Positions 16,220 through 24,907 are shown, numbered from the stretch's first letter. The stretch is DNA of 64,000 nt from Armatimonadia bacterium (GCA_039679385.1 JBDKVB010000053.1:1-64000), one strand, 5' to 3'. Notes: generated by a model from the letters alone, not told the origin. Numbers and translations are program-made.

Positions 16220-17326
16220 CTACTCCCCGCTCGCGCCGGCATCGCCGCCGCCACCTCCGCCAGCTCCTCCTGCATCGGACGGGGATGGTGCAGCTCCGCT
16301 GGAGGAGTCGGGAGGTGCAGCTCCCTCGCCGGCCATCGGCTGCGGTGCGCCAGGCGTGGTCCCTGGAGGAGCGCCACCGGGTGCGCCGCTCGGTGCACCA
16401 CCGGAAGGTCCGCCGGGACCAGGTGCCGCCGCCGCTCCGCCGCCCTGGGGACCCTTCGCTGCCACTTCATCGCGGGCCGCCTGGTTGCGGTGGACCCAGC
16501 AGTACACCTTGCCCTTGCCATCCGGCTTGCGTGTTGTCTTGTTCGGGCAGCGCCAGCCCGTGAAGGCGGTGTAGGCCTCACATTGCAGACCAGTGCCTGA
16601 ACCGGTGAAGACGACCGGGGCCTTGGCGCGGGTCGGCCAGTTGCCGAAGGGAACGTCGAAGTCCCAGCGGGTCTTGCAGCGCGGGCAGCGCTGTCCCTGA
16701 CGGCTGTCCATCGGAACCGTCAGACCGCACCGGGAGCAGGAATGGCGGAGAGCCTTCCAGGCCCGTCCACAAGTGGGACACCGTGGGCCTCCCGCGGCAG
16801 TCCCGGCGACGACGTCGCTGCAGTACGGGCAACGGAGCACAAGGCCCGTCGGGAAGGAGTCCTTTGCGCCGCAGTTGGGGCATTCGACGACCTTCTGGCC
16901 GTTCTCGGTCGGCCATCGCAGGAGGCTGCGCGGCATGGGGGCATGACACCACATGCAGCGCGGGGTGTAGCCGTACGGGACGTCGAACTCGGAGCCGTTC
17001 TCCAGGACCAAGTGGTCGACGGTGCGGACCGCGGCGTCGTTGTCGGGCTGCATCTCGTAGGCCCACTGCGCGTAGCCAACCGCGAAGGGCATCTCATACT
17101 CGCTGCCGTAGCTGCCCGGGTCAGCGTACCGGGCCTTGCGCATGTGGAAATGGGCTTCCTCCAGATCGAACTGGACGGCCGCGTCCTGTGCGGACGCTGT
17201 GGGCCAACCAGGATCCGGCGGCGGTGGAGGTGGCGTCTGGGCCACTTCCTCCTCCTTGCACCCCACGAGCAAGAGCATCGGTATGAGCAGTGCGATGGCT
17301 AGAGCGATGACGGGTGCTCTCATCAA
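16220..17326 (-). CDS. Lipoprotein with six CxxC pairs (zinc ribbons) and a DUF5763-like Cys/His knuckle
   Basis: A 368-residue predicted lipoprotein: hydrophobic residues 7-20, lipobox LLVGC with the lipidated Cys at 23, then a Pro tract. An alpha-helical region (45-110, possibly TPR-like) precedes six CxxC pairs at 124/127, 149/152, 166/169, 183/186, 197/200 and 214/217, enough for three zinc ribbons. C249, C260, C276 and H279 (YCWVH) resemble the DUF5763 knuckle. The last 75 residues are Gly/Pro/Ala-rich and disordered. Export of so many zinc ribbons is unusual; a structural or protein-binding role is likely, but the function is unknown. The start has GGAGG upstream. The neighbouring lipoprotein at 17492 shares the lipobox, low-complexity and zinc-ribbon features. 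Confidence 0.78.
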   Translation of the reverse strand: MMRAPVIALAIALLIPMLLLVGCKEEEVAQTPPPPPPDPGWPTASAQDAAVQFDLEEAHFHMRKARYADPGSYGSEYEMPFAVGYAQWAYEMQPDNDAAVRTVDHLVLENGSEFDVPYGYTPRCMWCHAPMPRSLLRWPTENGQKVVECPNCGAKDSFPTGLVLRCPYCSDVVAGTAAGGPRCPTCGRAWKALRHSCSRCGLTVPMDSRQGQRCPRCKTRWDFDVPFGNWPTRAKAPVVFTGSGTGLQCEAYTAFTGWRCPNKTTRKPDGKGKVYCWVHRNQAARDEVAAKGPQGGGAAAAPGPGGPSGGAPSGAPGGAPPGTTPGAPQPMAGEGAAPPDSSSGAAPSPSDAGGAGGGGGGDAGASGE

Positions 17327-17491
17327 TGGCCTCCGGGGTGTGGCAGCAGGCAGCTTGTGCCCTTATCTACTGTGTCGGTGAGGCAGCCTGCCAGACCTTC
17401 GAAACCGCCGGGAACTCCTTCCACATCTCGCACGCACTCCCAAGACTCGGCGGACGTTTCGCCGTGTGGGCAGGGCTTACCTGCCGTTGAG

Positions 17492-19168
17492 CTAGTTGCG
17501 TCGGTCGGTCCCAGGGACAGCGGCGTTGTGCAGCCGCATCTCGTGAGCCTCAAGTTCCATCTGGTGCAGCTCGGGGATCCGCTCGATGACGGGCGTGACC
17601 CTCTTCCAGGACTGGTACGCGGCCATGTCGGCCTGCGTCGGGATGCTGCCTGCGAAGATGTTCTCGCTGAGCTTCTGAATCCGCTGGGCGTTGCGCATCC
17701 CCTGCTGTACTCGAGCGTAGGTCGGCGAGTTCCACCCTCGCTTGAGGACGTACTTGCCGTCTCCTGTGCGCCCAGTGACCGGGTCATACAGGGCATAGCT
17801 CTGATATTGGCGGTCGGCGTAGCGACTGCCGGGGAAGCGGTACGGCTCGACAACATCGGTGCCCGGCAGGTCTGCCTGAACGCCCTTACCGCACTCGGGA
17901 CACCGCCACATGGCGTGGGTGCGCGTGAGCTTGTGGCCACAGGACGGGCACTTGTAGGCAGGAAGGTTGGTGGAGACACGTGCGAGATAGCTCCAGTTGC
18001 GGGAGCGCTCCCAGCACCAGTTGTGTCCCCAGACCACATAGTCATCGAAGATCTCGACGATCAGGCGGCTGCGCTTGGTCTCATCACGCTGGATGGTGGC
18101 GGGGTCGTAGTTGGGGTTTCCGAAGGCCAGTTGCACGCAGTTCGCAACGTGCTCGACCGTCGGCCAGATGATGCGGCCCATCTTGGTCTGGTCGACATCG
18201 TGCATCAGCAGGCCGTACTTGCAGATGGAGCGCAAGGTCGCGAGAGCGGTGCGTGCCTTGGCGACGTTAGCGCCAACTTCCTCGAGGCCTGCATAGTCCT
18301 TCTGCTCAAGCATCTTGCGCAGCGCCCAGTGCCACAGGTAGCCTTCCCAGTCGCTGCGGGTCTGCGCCGCCCAGGTGAGCTGCACGAGCGGGAAGTCGGC
18401 GTACTTGCCCATGACGTCCTTCTCGAGCAGGTTCTTGGCCATGAAGTACCAATACTCATGGAAGAACTTCTGGCCGTTGAGGTCAACGCCACGGGTCTTC
18501 TGGCAGACCTTCTTGATGGTGATGGCCAGCGCAACAGGCGGCATGGAGGCGGGAGCAGCGGCCTTGGCGGCAGGGGCACCCTCGCCACCAGGTCCGGCAG
18601 GTGCGCCACCTTCAGCGCCGGGTCCGCCGGGGCCACCGGCCTGCGCATAGCGGTAGTCTGTGGCGTGGAAGGGGTCGCGAATCGAAGCAGAGGGCGATCC
18701 CGCAGGCGATGCAGCAGGACCACCAGGACCACCAGCGGGACCGGCAGGTGCGCCGGCCGGTGCGCCCTTGCCAGAAGCCTTGGCAGGTTCCTCGCCAGGC
18801 GGCGGAGGAGGAACGTTGCGGGTCAGCATGCCTCGCAGGATGACTACGGCCTCGTCTACGAGGGCCTGCTGTTCTGCAGTCGGTGCCGGGGCGGCCGCGA
18901 TCTGTGTGGGCGCGGTCGGTGCAGGACCAGCGGCAGCACCACGAGCTTCGCCGCCGGGGCCACCTGCTCCCGGCCCTTCGCTGGAAGGCCCGGCCCCAGG
19001 TGCGCCCTCTCCGCCGGAAGGTCCTTCTCCGGCGGCTGCCACGGCGTTCTCGCCCTCCGTGGCCGCTTCCTCACCCTTCTTGCCGCATCCGCCGACTACC
19101 GCCACCAGCAGAAGTGCGATGATCAGGGCTGTGATCCATGTCTGGCTGGCTTGCGCTTTGATGCGCAT
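17492..19168 (-). CDS. Large lipoprotein with Gly/Pro/Ala-rich linker and C-terminal zinc ribbon
   Basis: A 558-residue predicted lipoprotein from ATG 19168, which has GGGAGG 8 bases upstream (the frame is open further up but lacks a signal). A hydrophobic segment is followed by VVGGC, lipidated Cys at about 28. Residues of about 30-210 are extremely rich in Gly, Pro and Ala, a flexible spacer. The folded part (about 215-558) is Trp- and Tyr-rich and unknown to me; it contains YKCPSCGHKL and WRCPECGKGV, a four-Cys zinc ribbon. It is 165 bases upstream of the other zinc-ribbon lipoprotein on the same strand. Both could be parts of one surface complex; this is inference. Confidence 0.78.
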   Translation of the reverse strand: MRIKAQASQTWITALIIALLLVAVVGGCGKKGEEAATEGENAVAAAGEGPSGGEGAPGAGPSSEGPGAGGPGGEARGAAAGPAPTAPTQIAAAPAPTAEQQALVDEAVVILRGMLTRNVPPPPPGEEPAKASGKGAPAGAPAGPAGGPGGPAASPAGSPSASIRDPFHATDYRYAQAGGPGGPGAEGGAPAGPGGEGAPAAKAAAPASMPPVALAITIKKVCQKTRGVDLNGQKFFHEYWYFMAKNLLEKDVMGKYADFPLVQLTWAAQTRSDWEGYLWHWALRKMLEQKDYAGLEEVGANVAKARTALATLRSICKYGLLMHDVDQTKMGRIIWPTVEHVANCVQLAFGNPNYDPATIQRDETKRSRLIVEIFDDYVVWGHNWCWERSRNWSYLARVSTNLPAYKCPSCGHKLTRTHAMWRCPECGKGVQADLPGTDVVEPYRFPGSRYADRQYQSYALYDPVTGRTGDGKYVLKRGWNSPTYARVQQGMRNAQRIQKLSENIFAGSIPTQADMAAYQSWKRVTPVIERIPELHQMELEAHEMRLHNAAVPGTDRRN

Positions 19169-19319
19169 GCTGCGGTCCTCCCTGGAAAGCGGGCTCACTG
19201 CAGGGCGTAAGGACAAAGACCTGTCAACCACACCTCTTGCCGAACGGACGGCACACAGGTACTCCGCCGGCAGTGCCGACGAAGTAGTCGTGCTCTAGGC
19301 CCCCATCCTCCCCTTGTCC

Positions 19320-19349
19320 ATCTTAGCACAATCCTGCGCTGTGACGCAA
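19320..19349 (-). promoter_or_regulatory. Candidate promoter of the large lipoprotein gene
   Basis: On the minus strand, TTGCGT (19349-19344), an 18-base spacer ending in TGC, then TAAGAT (19325-19320), an extended -10 form. It leaves a leader of about 145 bases. Confidence 0.45.
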
Positions 19350-19527
19350 TCAATAGTCACTTTCCGCGCCACCACGCCCCACACCTTCTTGCCTGATAGC
19401 TTTTCTGCAAAAACTTGCTCACCCGCAAGAGGGCACCCTCCGGTAGTTCGCCTCCCACCTCCGCGAGACCTTGTGCCTCTTTGAGCAGGGCACTCACAGT
19501 CGTGAATCCCCACTTCGTTGCGGGTTG

Positions 19528-19536
19528 TGCTACAAT
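19528..19536 (+). promoter_or_regulatory. Extended -10 promoter of the sugar isomerase gene at 19629
   Basis: TGC followed by TACAAT (19531-19536) matches an extended -10 element. No clear -35. The leader would be about 85 bases. Confidence 0.5.
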
Positions 19537-19628
19537 CCTGGCGACGTCCAAAACCGCGGTCGGCTCGCCGAGACCGCGGGACGCACACCGACAGCAGGCA
19601 TGGCCTGCGAGGGAGGAGTTCCTCACCC

Positions 19629-20474
19629 ATGAAACTCGGCGTCTATTCCATCGTTTTGCCCGACTACCGTCGCAAGGATGCCGCCAAGCTCGCCAGTGAG
19701 ATCGGCTACACCGGCATTGAGTGGACAATCGGCTACCCAGACAAGGTCTTCGGTGACGGGTCCGAGTGGCACGTTAGCCTCACGAACCTCGAAGAGGACG
19801 CACCGCGAGCCAAGGAGGCCGCCGACGAGTACGGCCTTGAGATCCCTTCGCTGGGCTGCAGCTCCGCGACTGATGATTGGGACAAGATCAAGCGCCTGAT
19901 GAAGGCTGCCCAGGTGATGGACTCGCCCAACCTCCGCGTCGGGTCGGCCTGGTTCAAGCCCGAGCTCAACTACAACGAGCTCTTCGACAAGGTTGTGGAG
20001 GACTACCAGACTATCCAGAAGATGGCCGAGGACTACGGCGTCCGGGCGCTGATTGAGATCCATCACAACAGCATTTGTGAGAGCGCTGCAGCGACTCTGC
20101 GCGTAGTGGAGAACTTCGACCCACGGTACGTCGGATGCATCTTCGATCCGGGCAACATGATCTACTCGGGTCGCGAGAACTGGCGGATGGGCATCCAGAT
20201 GCTGGCCCCGTGGATCGCGCACGTCCATGCCAAGAACGTTGGCTGGTTCTACTCCGAGGACAAGGGCTGGTCCGTGAAGGACATGTCCCTCGAACACGGG
20301 CAGGCCGACTTCAAGATGGTCTTCCAGGCACTCAAGGACGTGGGCTATGAGGGCTACGTGGACCTCGAGGACTTCCGTGGCGGCTACTGCGTGAAGCCGA
20401 CCGGAACCACCACCGAGGAGAAGCTGCGAGAGTCCTACGAGTACCAGAAGCGGGTGCTGTCGGAACTGGCCTAG
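19629..20474 (+). CDS. Sugar phosphate isomerase/epimerase (xylose isomerase-like TIM barrel)
   Basis: A 281-residue TIM barrel of the IolE/hydroxypyruvate-isomerase-like group. It starts MKLGVYSIVLPDYRRKDAAK. Metal-site segments are ALIEIHHNSICES (Glu/His), YVGCIFDPGNM (Asp), HVHAKNVGW (His) and GYVDLEDFRGG (Glu). The reaction is probably isomerisation or epimerisation of a sugar or polyol; the substrate is unknown. I chose ATG 19629, preceded by GGGAGGAG about 10 bases upstream. The gene is alone between its promoter and the bidirectional terminator at 20549. Confidence 0.85.
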   Translation: MKLGVYSIVLPDYRRKDAAKLASEIGYTGIEWTIGYPDKVFGDGSEWHVSLTNLEEDAPRAKEAADEYGLEIPSLGCSSATDDWDKIKRLMKAAQVMDSPNLRVGSAWFKPELNYNELFDKVVEDYQTIQKMAEDYGVRALIEIHHNSICESAAATLRVVENFDPRYVGCIFDPGNMIYSGRENWRMGIQMLAPWIAHVHAKNVGWFYSEDKGWSVKDMSLEHGQADFKMVFQALKDVGYEGYVDLEDFRGGYCVKPTGTTTEEKLRESYEYQKRVLSELA

Positions 20475-20548
20475 TCAGGCGGGAAAACGGGGGAGAGGTC
20501 CGGCGTCGCCGGTCTGTACCCCAGGAGAGCACAACCGAGAGAAACAGA

Positions 20549-20584
20549 GGGGCCGTCCTGCAGCAGACTGCGAGGACGGCCCCC
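20549..20584. terminator. Bidirectional terminator between convergent genes
   Basis: A perfect 11-bp GC-rich stem (20549-20559 with 20573-20583) and a 13-base loop. It lies 75 bases after the plus isomerase stop and 33 bases after the minus small-protein stop. Flanking runs are weak (CCCTTCG on plus; CTCTGTTTC on minus). Confidence 0.65.
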
Positions 20585-20616
20585 TTCGTAAGGCGGTATA
20601 GGTGCCAGGGGTGCAG

Positions 20617-20910
20617 CTAGCGGACCGCTGCACTCGGCGCCTGGCTTTGGACAGGCGCACGGTTACGGATCTCCTGGAGCTCGGGCTCCTCTTCATGGAG
20701 CGCCGGCGTGTCGTTGCTGGCTTCTCCGGCAGAGGCCGCATCGCCGGGAGCAGCTCCGTCCTCGTTCTCGAGGAGAGCGGCTCGTTGGTCGAAGGAGTAG
20801 ACCGTGACGACCGCTGCGATCGCCAGGGCGAAAATCGCGGCTACCATCGCCGGGCTGACCCCTCCACCTCGAAGCGCGGAGAGGCCCGTGGGTTTGTGGC
20901 CCTCTTGCAT
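20617..20910 (-). CDS. Small single-pass membrane protein, unknown function
   Basis: A 97-residue protein with one hydrophobic helix (about 19-41: SPAMVAAIFALAIAAVVTVYSF) and an acidic, Ala/Glu-rich tail. The short basic N-terminus suggests N-in, C-out topology. It begins 71 bases after the stop of the secreted protein at 20982 on the same strand, so it is probably co-transcribed with it, and ends just before the shared terminator. The upstream ribosome-binding site is weak. I recognise no family. Confidence 0.55.
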   Translation of the reverse strand: MQEGHKPTGLSALRGGGVSPAMVAAIFALAIAAVVTVYSFDQRAALLENEDGAAPGDAASAGEASNDTPALHEEEPELQEIRNRAPVQSQAPSAAVR

Positions 20911-20981
20911 GAGCGCTTTCAGACCTTTCGGCCGTGCGCGGGCAACGGCGAGTAAGGGACTGCGGTTGACGGTGTGGCCGG

Positions 20982-22229
20982 CTACTCCCAGCTATGCAGC
21001 AGTCCGCTTGTGATCGCCGCGACCTGCGTCGCAACGGTCCTCAGGTCGATCTGACACACACGCTTGCCACCCCAGGAGCCCAGCCGTGCCTCGCCGGAAA
21101 GGGCCAGCTTGCCGCGCTCAGCCTGGCTCACACCGGCGTCCATTCCGAGACCGGCACGAAAGCTCTGTGCCAGTCCTCGGTACTGCCCGAGAGCGGTCGG
21201 CATACTGACCTTGGAGAAGTCCAGGCCGAGGGCAAGACGAAGGATGCCCTCACGCAGCTTCCCATCGGCGGCCAGAGGTCCCAGTTGCAGTGACGGAGCC
21301 GCTGCCTGACCACCGGCCTTGGCGGGCTCTGCCGGTGCCTGGGGCTGCTCGGCCTCAACGGGCTTGACTTCGAAGTCCGCCAGCATCACGAGGGGCATCG
21401 GCATGCCGAAGCCCATGTCGGCGGCCATCTCGATCCTGATGCCGCCCTTGGAGCGGGTCACAAGCGAGCGCTCGCGGTCCAGTTCGCGCTCGATCTTGTC
21501 GGCCGCGATTCTCCCGCTCTGGACCTTGACCGTCCCCTGCATAAGCGGGTTCGGCATCTCGAAGGCCGGGAGCGCGGCACCAATCGTCGTCGCCAGTCCT
21601 GCGGCCTTGTCATCGAGCTTGGTGATGCGGTTGGTCGTCTTCACGGTCGCCTTGCCGACCATGGGAAGCTCGCGCGTCTCGTCCTGTGCCCACTCGTCGC
21701 CGACCTTCACGGCCTTGTCCGGGAACCGCGGCGTGAAGGCGAGCATGGCGATCAGGTCCAGCGGGATGCCGCCGGTGGCCAGGACATCTGTTCCTGGGTT
21801 CGGCGCCGCCGCCGCTGTGCCGTTCGGGTTGGAGCGCAGGACCTCGAGGATCTCTCCGGACGGAGTGATCTTGATGGACACAGGAGCGACGGGCTTGGGC
21901 TGCCGTGGCTGTCCAGCGAACTCGGCCTTGAGTTCGGAGAAGGAGACCCGCAGCGTCCAGTTGCCCGTCTCCTTGTCGACTGCCGTCACTTCGGCATCGA
22001 CCTTGCCCGAAGCCTGGCCCTTGATGCCCATTGACATGCCGTTGACCTGCAAGTCGGCCAGCTTGCCGACGGCAGTGCACTGGAGCTTCTCGCCGAGTTT
22101 CGGCGTGTACTTGATGACCTGAGCAGCAGCTACCTGCGGAGCTGTCGGTGCCTCCTGGGCGCAGGCAACACCGAGCAAGAACAGCCCAAGGAGCATGACT
22201 GCAACCGTGATGACTGAGGATTGACGCAT
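20982..22229 (-). CDS. Secreted protein of unknown function (DUF6263-like)
   Basis: A 415-residue protein from ATG 22229, preceded by AGGAGG at a good distance. The signal peptide covers residues 1-24 (VACA|QEAP). The mature chain starts with VIKYTPKLGEKLQCTAVGKL and alternating strands like DUF6263-type proteins, followed by a long beta-rich region (residues 60-280), an Ala/Pro linker and a helical C-terminus. No catalytic motif is visible. It is expressed from the extended -10 promoter at 22319-22346 and probably with the small membrane protein behind it. The family link is tentative. Confidence 0.68.
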   Translation of the reverse strand: MRQSSVITVAVMLLGLFLLGVACAQEAPTAPQVAAAQVIKYTPKLGEKLQCTAVGKLADLQVNGMSMGIKGQASGKVDAEVTAVDKETGNWTLRVSFSELKAEFAGQPRQPKPVAPVSIKITPSGEILEVLRSNPNGTAAAAPNPGTDVLATGGIPLDLIAMLAFTPRFPDKAVKVGDEWAQDETRELPMVGKATVKTTNRITKLDDKAAGLATTIGAALPAFEMPNPLMQGTVKVQSGRIAADKIERELDRERSLVTRSKGGIRIEMAADMGFGMPMPLVMLADFEVKPVEAEQPQAPAEPAKAGGQAAAPSLQLGPLAADGKLREGILRLALGLDFSKVSMPTALGQYRGLAQSFRAGLGMDAGVSQAERGKLALSGEARLGSWGGKRVCQIDLRTVATQVAAITSGLLHSWE

Positions 22230-22318
22230 TGGAGCAACCTCCTGGAATCCGACCTCGTTGGGAAGGCTTTGCCTCGTGCACCTTTGCAGGCCACGGGCCT
22301 TGCCCAATCCCTTTGCGG

Positions 22319-22346
22319 AGTATAGCATATGGCGGTGCTACCGCAA
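22319..22346 (-). promoter_or_regulatory. Sigma-70-type extended -10 promoter of the DUF6263-like gene
   Basis: On the minus strand, TTGCGG (22346-22341), a 16-base spacer ending in TGC, then TATACT (22324-22319). Confidence 0.68.
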
Positions 22347-22387
22347 GACACGTGGCTCAGACCTTACCTCAAGACAGGGAGCCGAGG

Positions 22388-23038
22388 ATGACCGTACAGG
22401 AAGCCATCAGCCAGCGACGCAGCATCCGCCGCTATCTTCCCGACCCCGTGCCCGACGACCACCTGCGCATCATTCTGGACGCCGCCCGGCTGGCACCCTC
22501 AGGCTGCAACACTCAGCCCTGGCGCTTCATTGTGGTCCGCGACCCGCAGCTTCGCGAGCGGATTGCCGGAGAAGCCATGGACCTCAAACAGAATCAGGAG
22601 ATCTGCCGGCAGGCTCCGGTGGTCATCGCGTGCCTGGCCATCGTCGACGCCCATTGTGATATCCCCGAGCGCACGATCGAGTTGTCTACGGTTGACCCGA
22701 CGGCTGCTGCACCGACCATCGCCAAGCGAACCGGCCGCCTGCTCAAGAGCCGTTTCGATGCCATGCCCGAGCCGGAACGGGCTGCCTACATGGCCCTGAA
22801 TACGACCATCGCCCTGACGCACCTCATCCTGCAAGCCACGGAGCTGGGATATGGCACTTGCTGGATGAAGGCCTTTGACGAACCCGCGGCACGGAGGGTT
22901 CTTGGTGTGCCGGAGGGAGCGCGGATCGTGGCCTTCACGTCCCTGGGACGTCCGGCGGAAGCGCCTGTTCCGAGACCTCGTTTGCCTCTGGCCGACATCG
23001 TCTACTCCGAACACTGGGGCGAGCCCACTAACCTCTGA
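22388..23038 (+). CDS. Nitroreductase-family flavoprotein
   Basis: A 216-residue FMN-dependent oxidoreductase. The N-terminal QEAISQRRSIRRYLPDPV and LAPSGCNTQPWRFIVV contact the FMN phosphate and ring; the C-terminal ELGYGTCWMKAF and GVPEGARIVAFTSLGRP are typical for the family. Members reduce nitro groups, quinones or flavins using NAD(P)H, usually as homodimers. The ATG at 22388 gives the usual N-terminus. The stop overlaps the start of the HsdS-like gene (the shared A of TGA and ATG at 23038), so translation is coupled. The physiological substrate is unknown. Confidence 0.88.
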   Translation: MTVQEAISQRRSIRRYLPDPVPDDHLRIILDAARLAPSGCNTQPWRFIVVRDPQLRERIAGEAMDLKQNQEICRQAPVVIACLAIVDAHCDIPERTIELSTVDPTAAAPTIAKRTGRLLKSRFDAMPEPERAAYMALNTTIALTHLILQATELGYGTCWMKAFDEPAARRVLGVPEGARIVAFTSLGRPAEAPVPRPRLPLADIVYSEHWGEPTNL

Positions 23039-23832
23039 TGCTGGTCACACACCGGCCGCAATCAGATCCGAAGCTGCGAGGTCGCCTTGATCCGGACTTC
23101 TGGCACCCGGATTACGAGCGTGTGCTCGACGAGTGCGTCCTGCCCCTCGTGTCCCTTGGCGAGTTCCTGACGCTGATAACCTATGGGCCGATTGTCACCG
23201 GTCGTGAGCCCTCCGCTTCGGCGGGTGGCCAGCTCGATCTTGGCTTTGGTGGCGCCGAAGACATCCCCGTAGTCGACCAGGGGCAGGTGGGCGACTGCGG
23301 CGTCGATCTGCGTGGCGCTCGAAGGGTACCTGAGGGAAGCCCCTGGGATCACCCTCGCGCACGGCTTCAGTGCGGTGACATCGTGTTTCCGCGCTCGGGT
23401 GTCGGCTCAGTCGCGCGTAACCGCGTAGCCGTATTCCTCCAACGCGGACCGGCCCTCGTGGGTTCCTTCGTTGATCGCCTGCAGTTGACCGGAATCGATC
23501 CTGTTTACGTTCTGCTGTGCTTGCGCTCCGAGTTGGTGTGGTCTCAGATCCACCGCATTACCAATGGTGTGGGCACCCCCAACATCAGCTTCGACGAGAT
23601 CAGGTCTCTGCGGATCCCCTGGCTGCCTGAGGGACCTGGCGGGACCGTCGGGACGCCGACGACCCAGCAGGACTTCCGTCAGGCCTTCCTGCAGCAGGTT
23701 CACCCGCTGCACCTTCGGTATCTGGAGGGCGATGTCGAGGCGCAGACGCAGGCCTCCGAGGCCCTGAGTTCGGTCCTACGTGCTCTCAACTCGCTCGTCT
23801 TCGGTCGTCGTGACAGGAAGATGGCAGACTGA
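23038..23832 (+). CDS. Orphan HsdS-like protein with a single target-recognition domain
   Basis: A 264-residue protein that looks like half of a type I restriction-modification specificity subunit. DPDFWHPDYERVLD and VSLGEFLTLITYGP resemble the start of a target-recognition domain; CGDIVFPRSGVGSVARNRVAV and ITNGVGTPNISFDEIRSLRIP match its conserved core (GDIL.SR.G and G...NIS...L..I.IP). The C-terminal helices (about 215-255) match the central conserved region. Normal HsdS has two such domains and pairs with HsdM; no methylase or HsdR is nearby. It is translationally coupled to the nitroreductase. It may bind DNA alone, serve a distant methylase, or be a remnant; the intact frame argues against decay. 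Confidence 0.7.
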   Translation: MLVTHRPQSDPKLRGRLDPDFWHPDYERVLDECVLPLVSLGEFLTLITYGPIVTGREPSASAGGQLDLGFGGAEDIPVVDQGQVGDCGVDLRGARRVPEGSPWDHPRARLQCGDIVFPRSGVGSVARNRVAVFLQRGPALVGSFVDRLQLTGIDPVYVLLCLRSELVWSQIHRITNGVGTPNISFDEIRSLRIPWLPEGPGGTVGTPTTQQDFRQAFLQQVHPLHLRYLEGDVEAQTQASEALSSVLRALNSLVFGRRDRKMAD

Positions 23833-23864
23833 GTGCGAACTCCGCAGTGGCTATCTGGAACCCA

Positions 23865-23889
23865 CGGGTTCGACAACCCGTTGTACAAT
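23865..23889 (+). promoter_or_regulatory. Palindrome and TACAAT box upstream of the DUF4349 gene
   Basis: A perfect 6-bp inverted repeat (23865-23870 with 23875-23880, 4-base loop) directly precedes TACAAT at 23884-23889. This could be a promoter with an operator. No -35 at normal spacing is seen. The hairpin could also be the weak end of the HsdS-like transcript. Confidence 0.35.
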
Positions 23890-23983
23890 AGTGGAGAAGT
23901 CGCGAGGTCGTACAGGTGCAGGGAAGCGAGCCGCCGGCGACGTGAAGTGTGCTCCGCTATCTCACGTGTACAGGTGATACGCC

Positions 23984-24907
23984 ATGAAGCCTCTGCGTGT
24001 TCTTCTGTTCGTCCTTGCGGGTCTTGTCTGCCTGACCTTCCTGGCCATGGTTGTGGTGGGTCTGGCTGGTCGGGCGCGTGAGAAGGGCCGGCCGGGTGGG
24101 CCCAGGGCGGAGGTTGCTGTAGCGCCGTCGGCTCCAGGGATTGAGGCCGACCAGGCTGCGTCCGGCGGCGAAGCGCCCTCCGGTGGTGAGGTGCGAGCCC
24201 CTCTGGCCTCCGCCATCGCTCATGCGGCCACTGAGCGCAAGATGATCCGGACGGCGGAAGTGCAAGTTGAGGTGGAGGACGCCGAGAAGACGCTGCAGGA
24301 GTGCGAGAACATCGCTCGGCAGTACGCAGGCTTCGTGGGTAACACCTCTGTCTCGCGCCACAGCGACGGAGGCAAGGCCGGCAGTGCCACGATTCGGGTC
24401 CCGGTGGCGCGCTATGATGAGGCGCTTGCGAAGGTTCGAGGCCTGGGCAAGATCGAGAGCACCTCGAGCCATGTTCAGGATGTGACGGCGGAGTTTGTCG
24501 ACCTCCAGGCCCGGTTCAAGAACGCGCAGCGCGAAGAGCAGGAGATCACCAAGCTCTTCGATCGCGGCGGCAAGCTGGCCGACATCATCCAGATCGAGAC
24601 GAAGCTGTCGTCGGTGCGCGAGCGAATCGAGCAGATGCAGGGCCAGATGCGGGTCCTGTCCGATCAGATCGACCTGTGCACCATCACAGTCAGCTTCTAC
24701 GAGAAGGGCGAGGCGGCTGTCGCCGCCACAGGCAAGTTCAACCTCGGGTACCACCTGCGCAGTGCTGTCCGAGCCCTCATTCTGATCCTGCGCGCGCTCC
24801 TGACGGCCCTGGTATACGTGATCGTGGTGGGCTGGATCATCTGGCTGCCAACGCTGATCCTTGTGGTGCGTGCGCAGCGGCGGAGTGGTCGTCAGAACGT
24901 GTCCTGA
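23984..24907 (+). CDS. DUF4349 membrane protein with coiled coil
   Basis: A 307-residue protein. An N-terminal membrane helix (about 7-28) is followed by a Pro/Gly/Ala linker, then the DUF4349 domain beginning KMIRTAEVQVEVEDAEKT, with GFVGNTSVS and GSATIRVPVARYDEALAKV. A heptad-rich coiled coil covers about 165-240, and two hydrophobic segments near 260-298 would re-enter the membrane. DUF4349 proteins are envelope-located and of unknown function. The start is ATG, 151 bases after the HsdS-like gene. Confidence 0.82.
   Translation: MKPLRVLLFVLAGLVCLTFLAMVVVGLAGRAREKGRPGGPRAEVAVAPSAPGIEADQAASGGEAPSGGEVRAPLASAIAHAATERKMIRTAEVQVEVEDAEKTLQECENIARQYAGFVGNTSVSRHSDGGKAGSATIRVPVARYDEALAKVRGLGKIESTSSHVQDVTAEFVDLQARFKNAQREEQEITKLFDRGGKLADIIQIETKLSSVRERIEQMQGQMRVLSDQIDLCTITVSFYEKGEAAVAATGKFNLGYHLRSAVRALILILRALLTALVYVIVVGWIIWLPTLILVVRAQRRSGRQNVS

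Larger units (their letters stand above)
19169..19628. other. Divergent 460-base intergenic region with promoters for both strands
   Basis: Separates the minus-strand lipoprotein gene from the plus-strand sugar isomerase. It holds a likely minus promoter (19320-19349), a plus extended -10 (19528-19536) and ribosome-binding sites for both genes. Nothing that looks like a gene, RNA gene or long repeat is visible in the remainder. Confidence 0.5.

Noticed and set aside
17357-19210. 617-residue open frame opposite the zinc-ribbon lipoprotein genes
   Set aside because: It spans the gap and overlaps a clear lipoprotein gene; its translation lacks any signal peptide, domain or ribosome-binding site.
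23865-23880. GGTTCGA-containing palindrome as the T-arm of a tRNA
   Set aside because: The loop would be 8 bases and no acceptor, anticodon or D arm is found at the proper distance on either strand.
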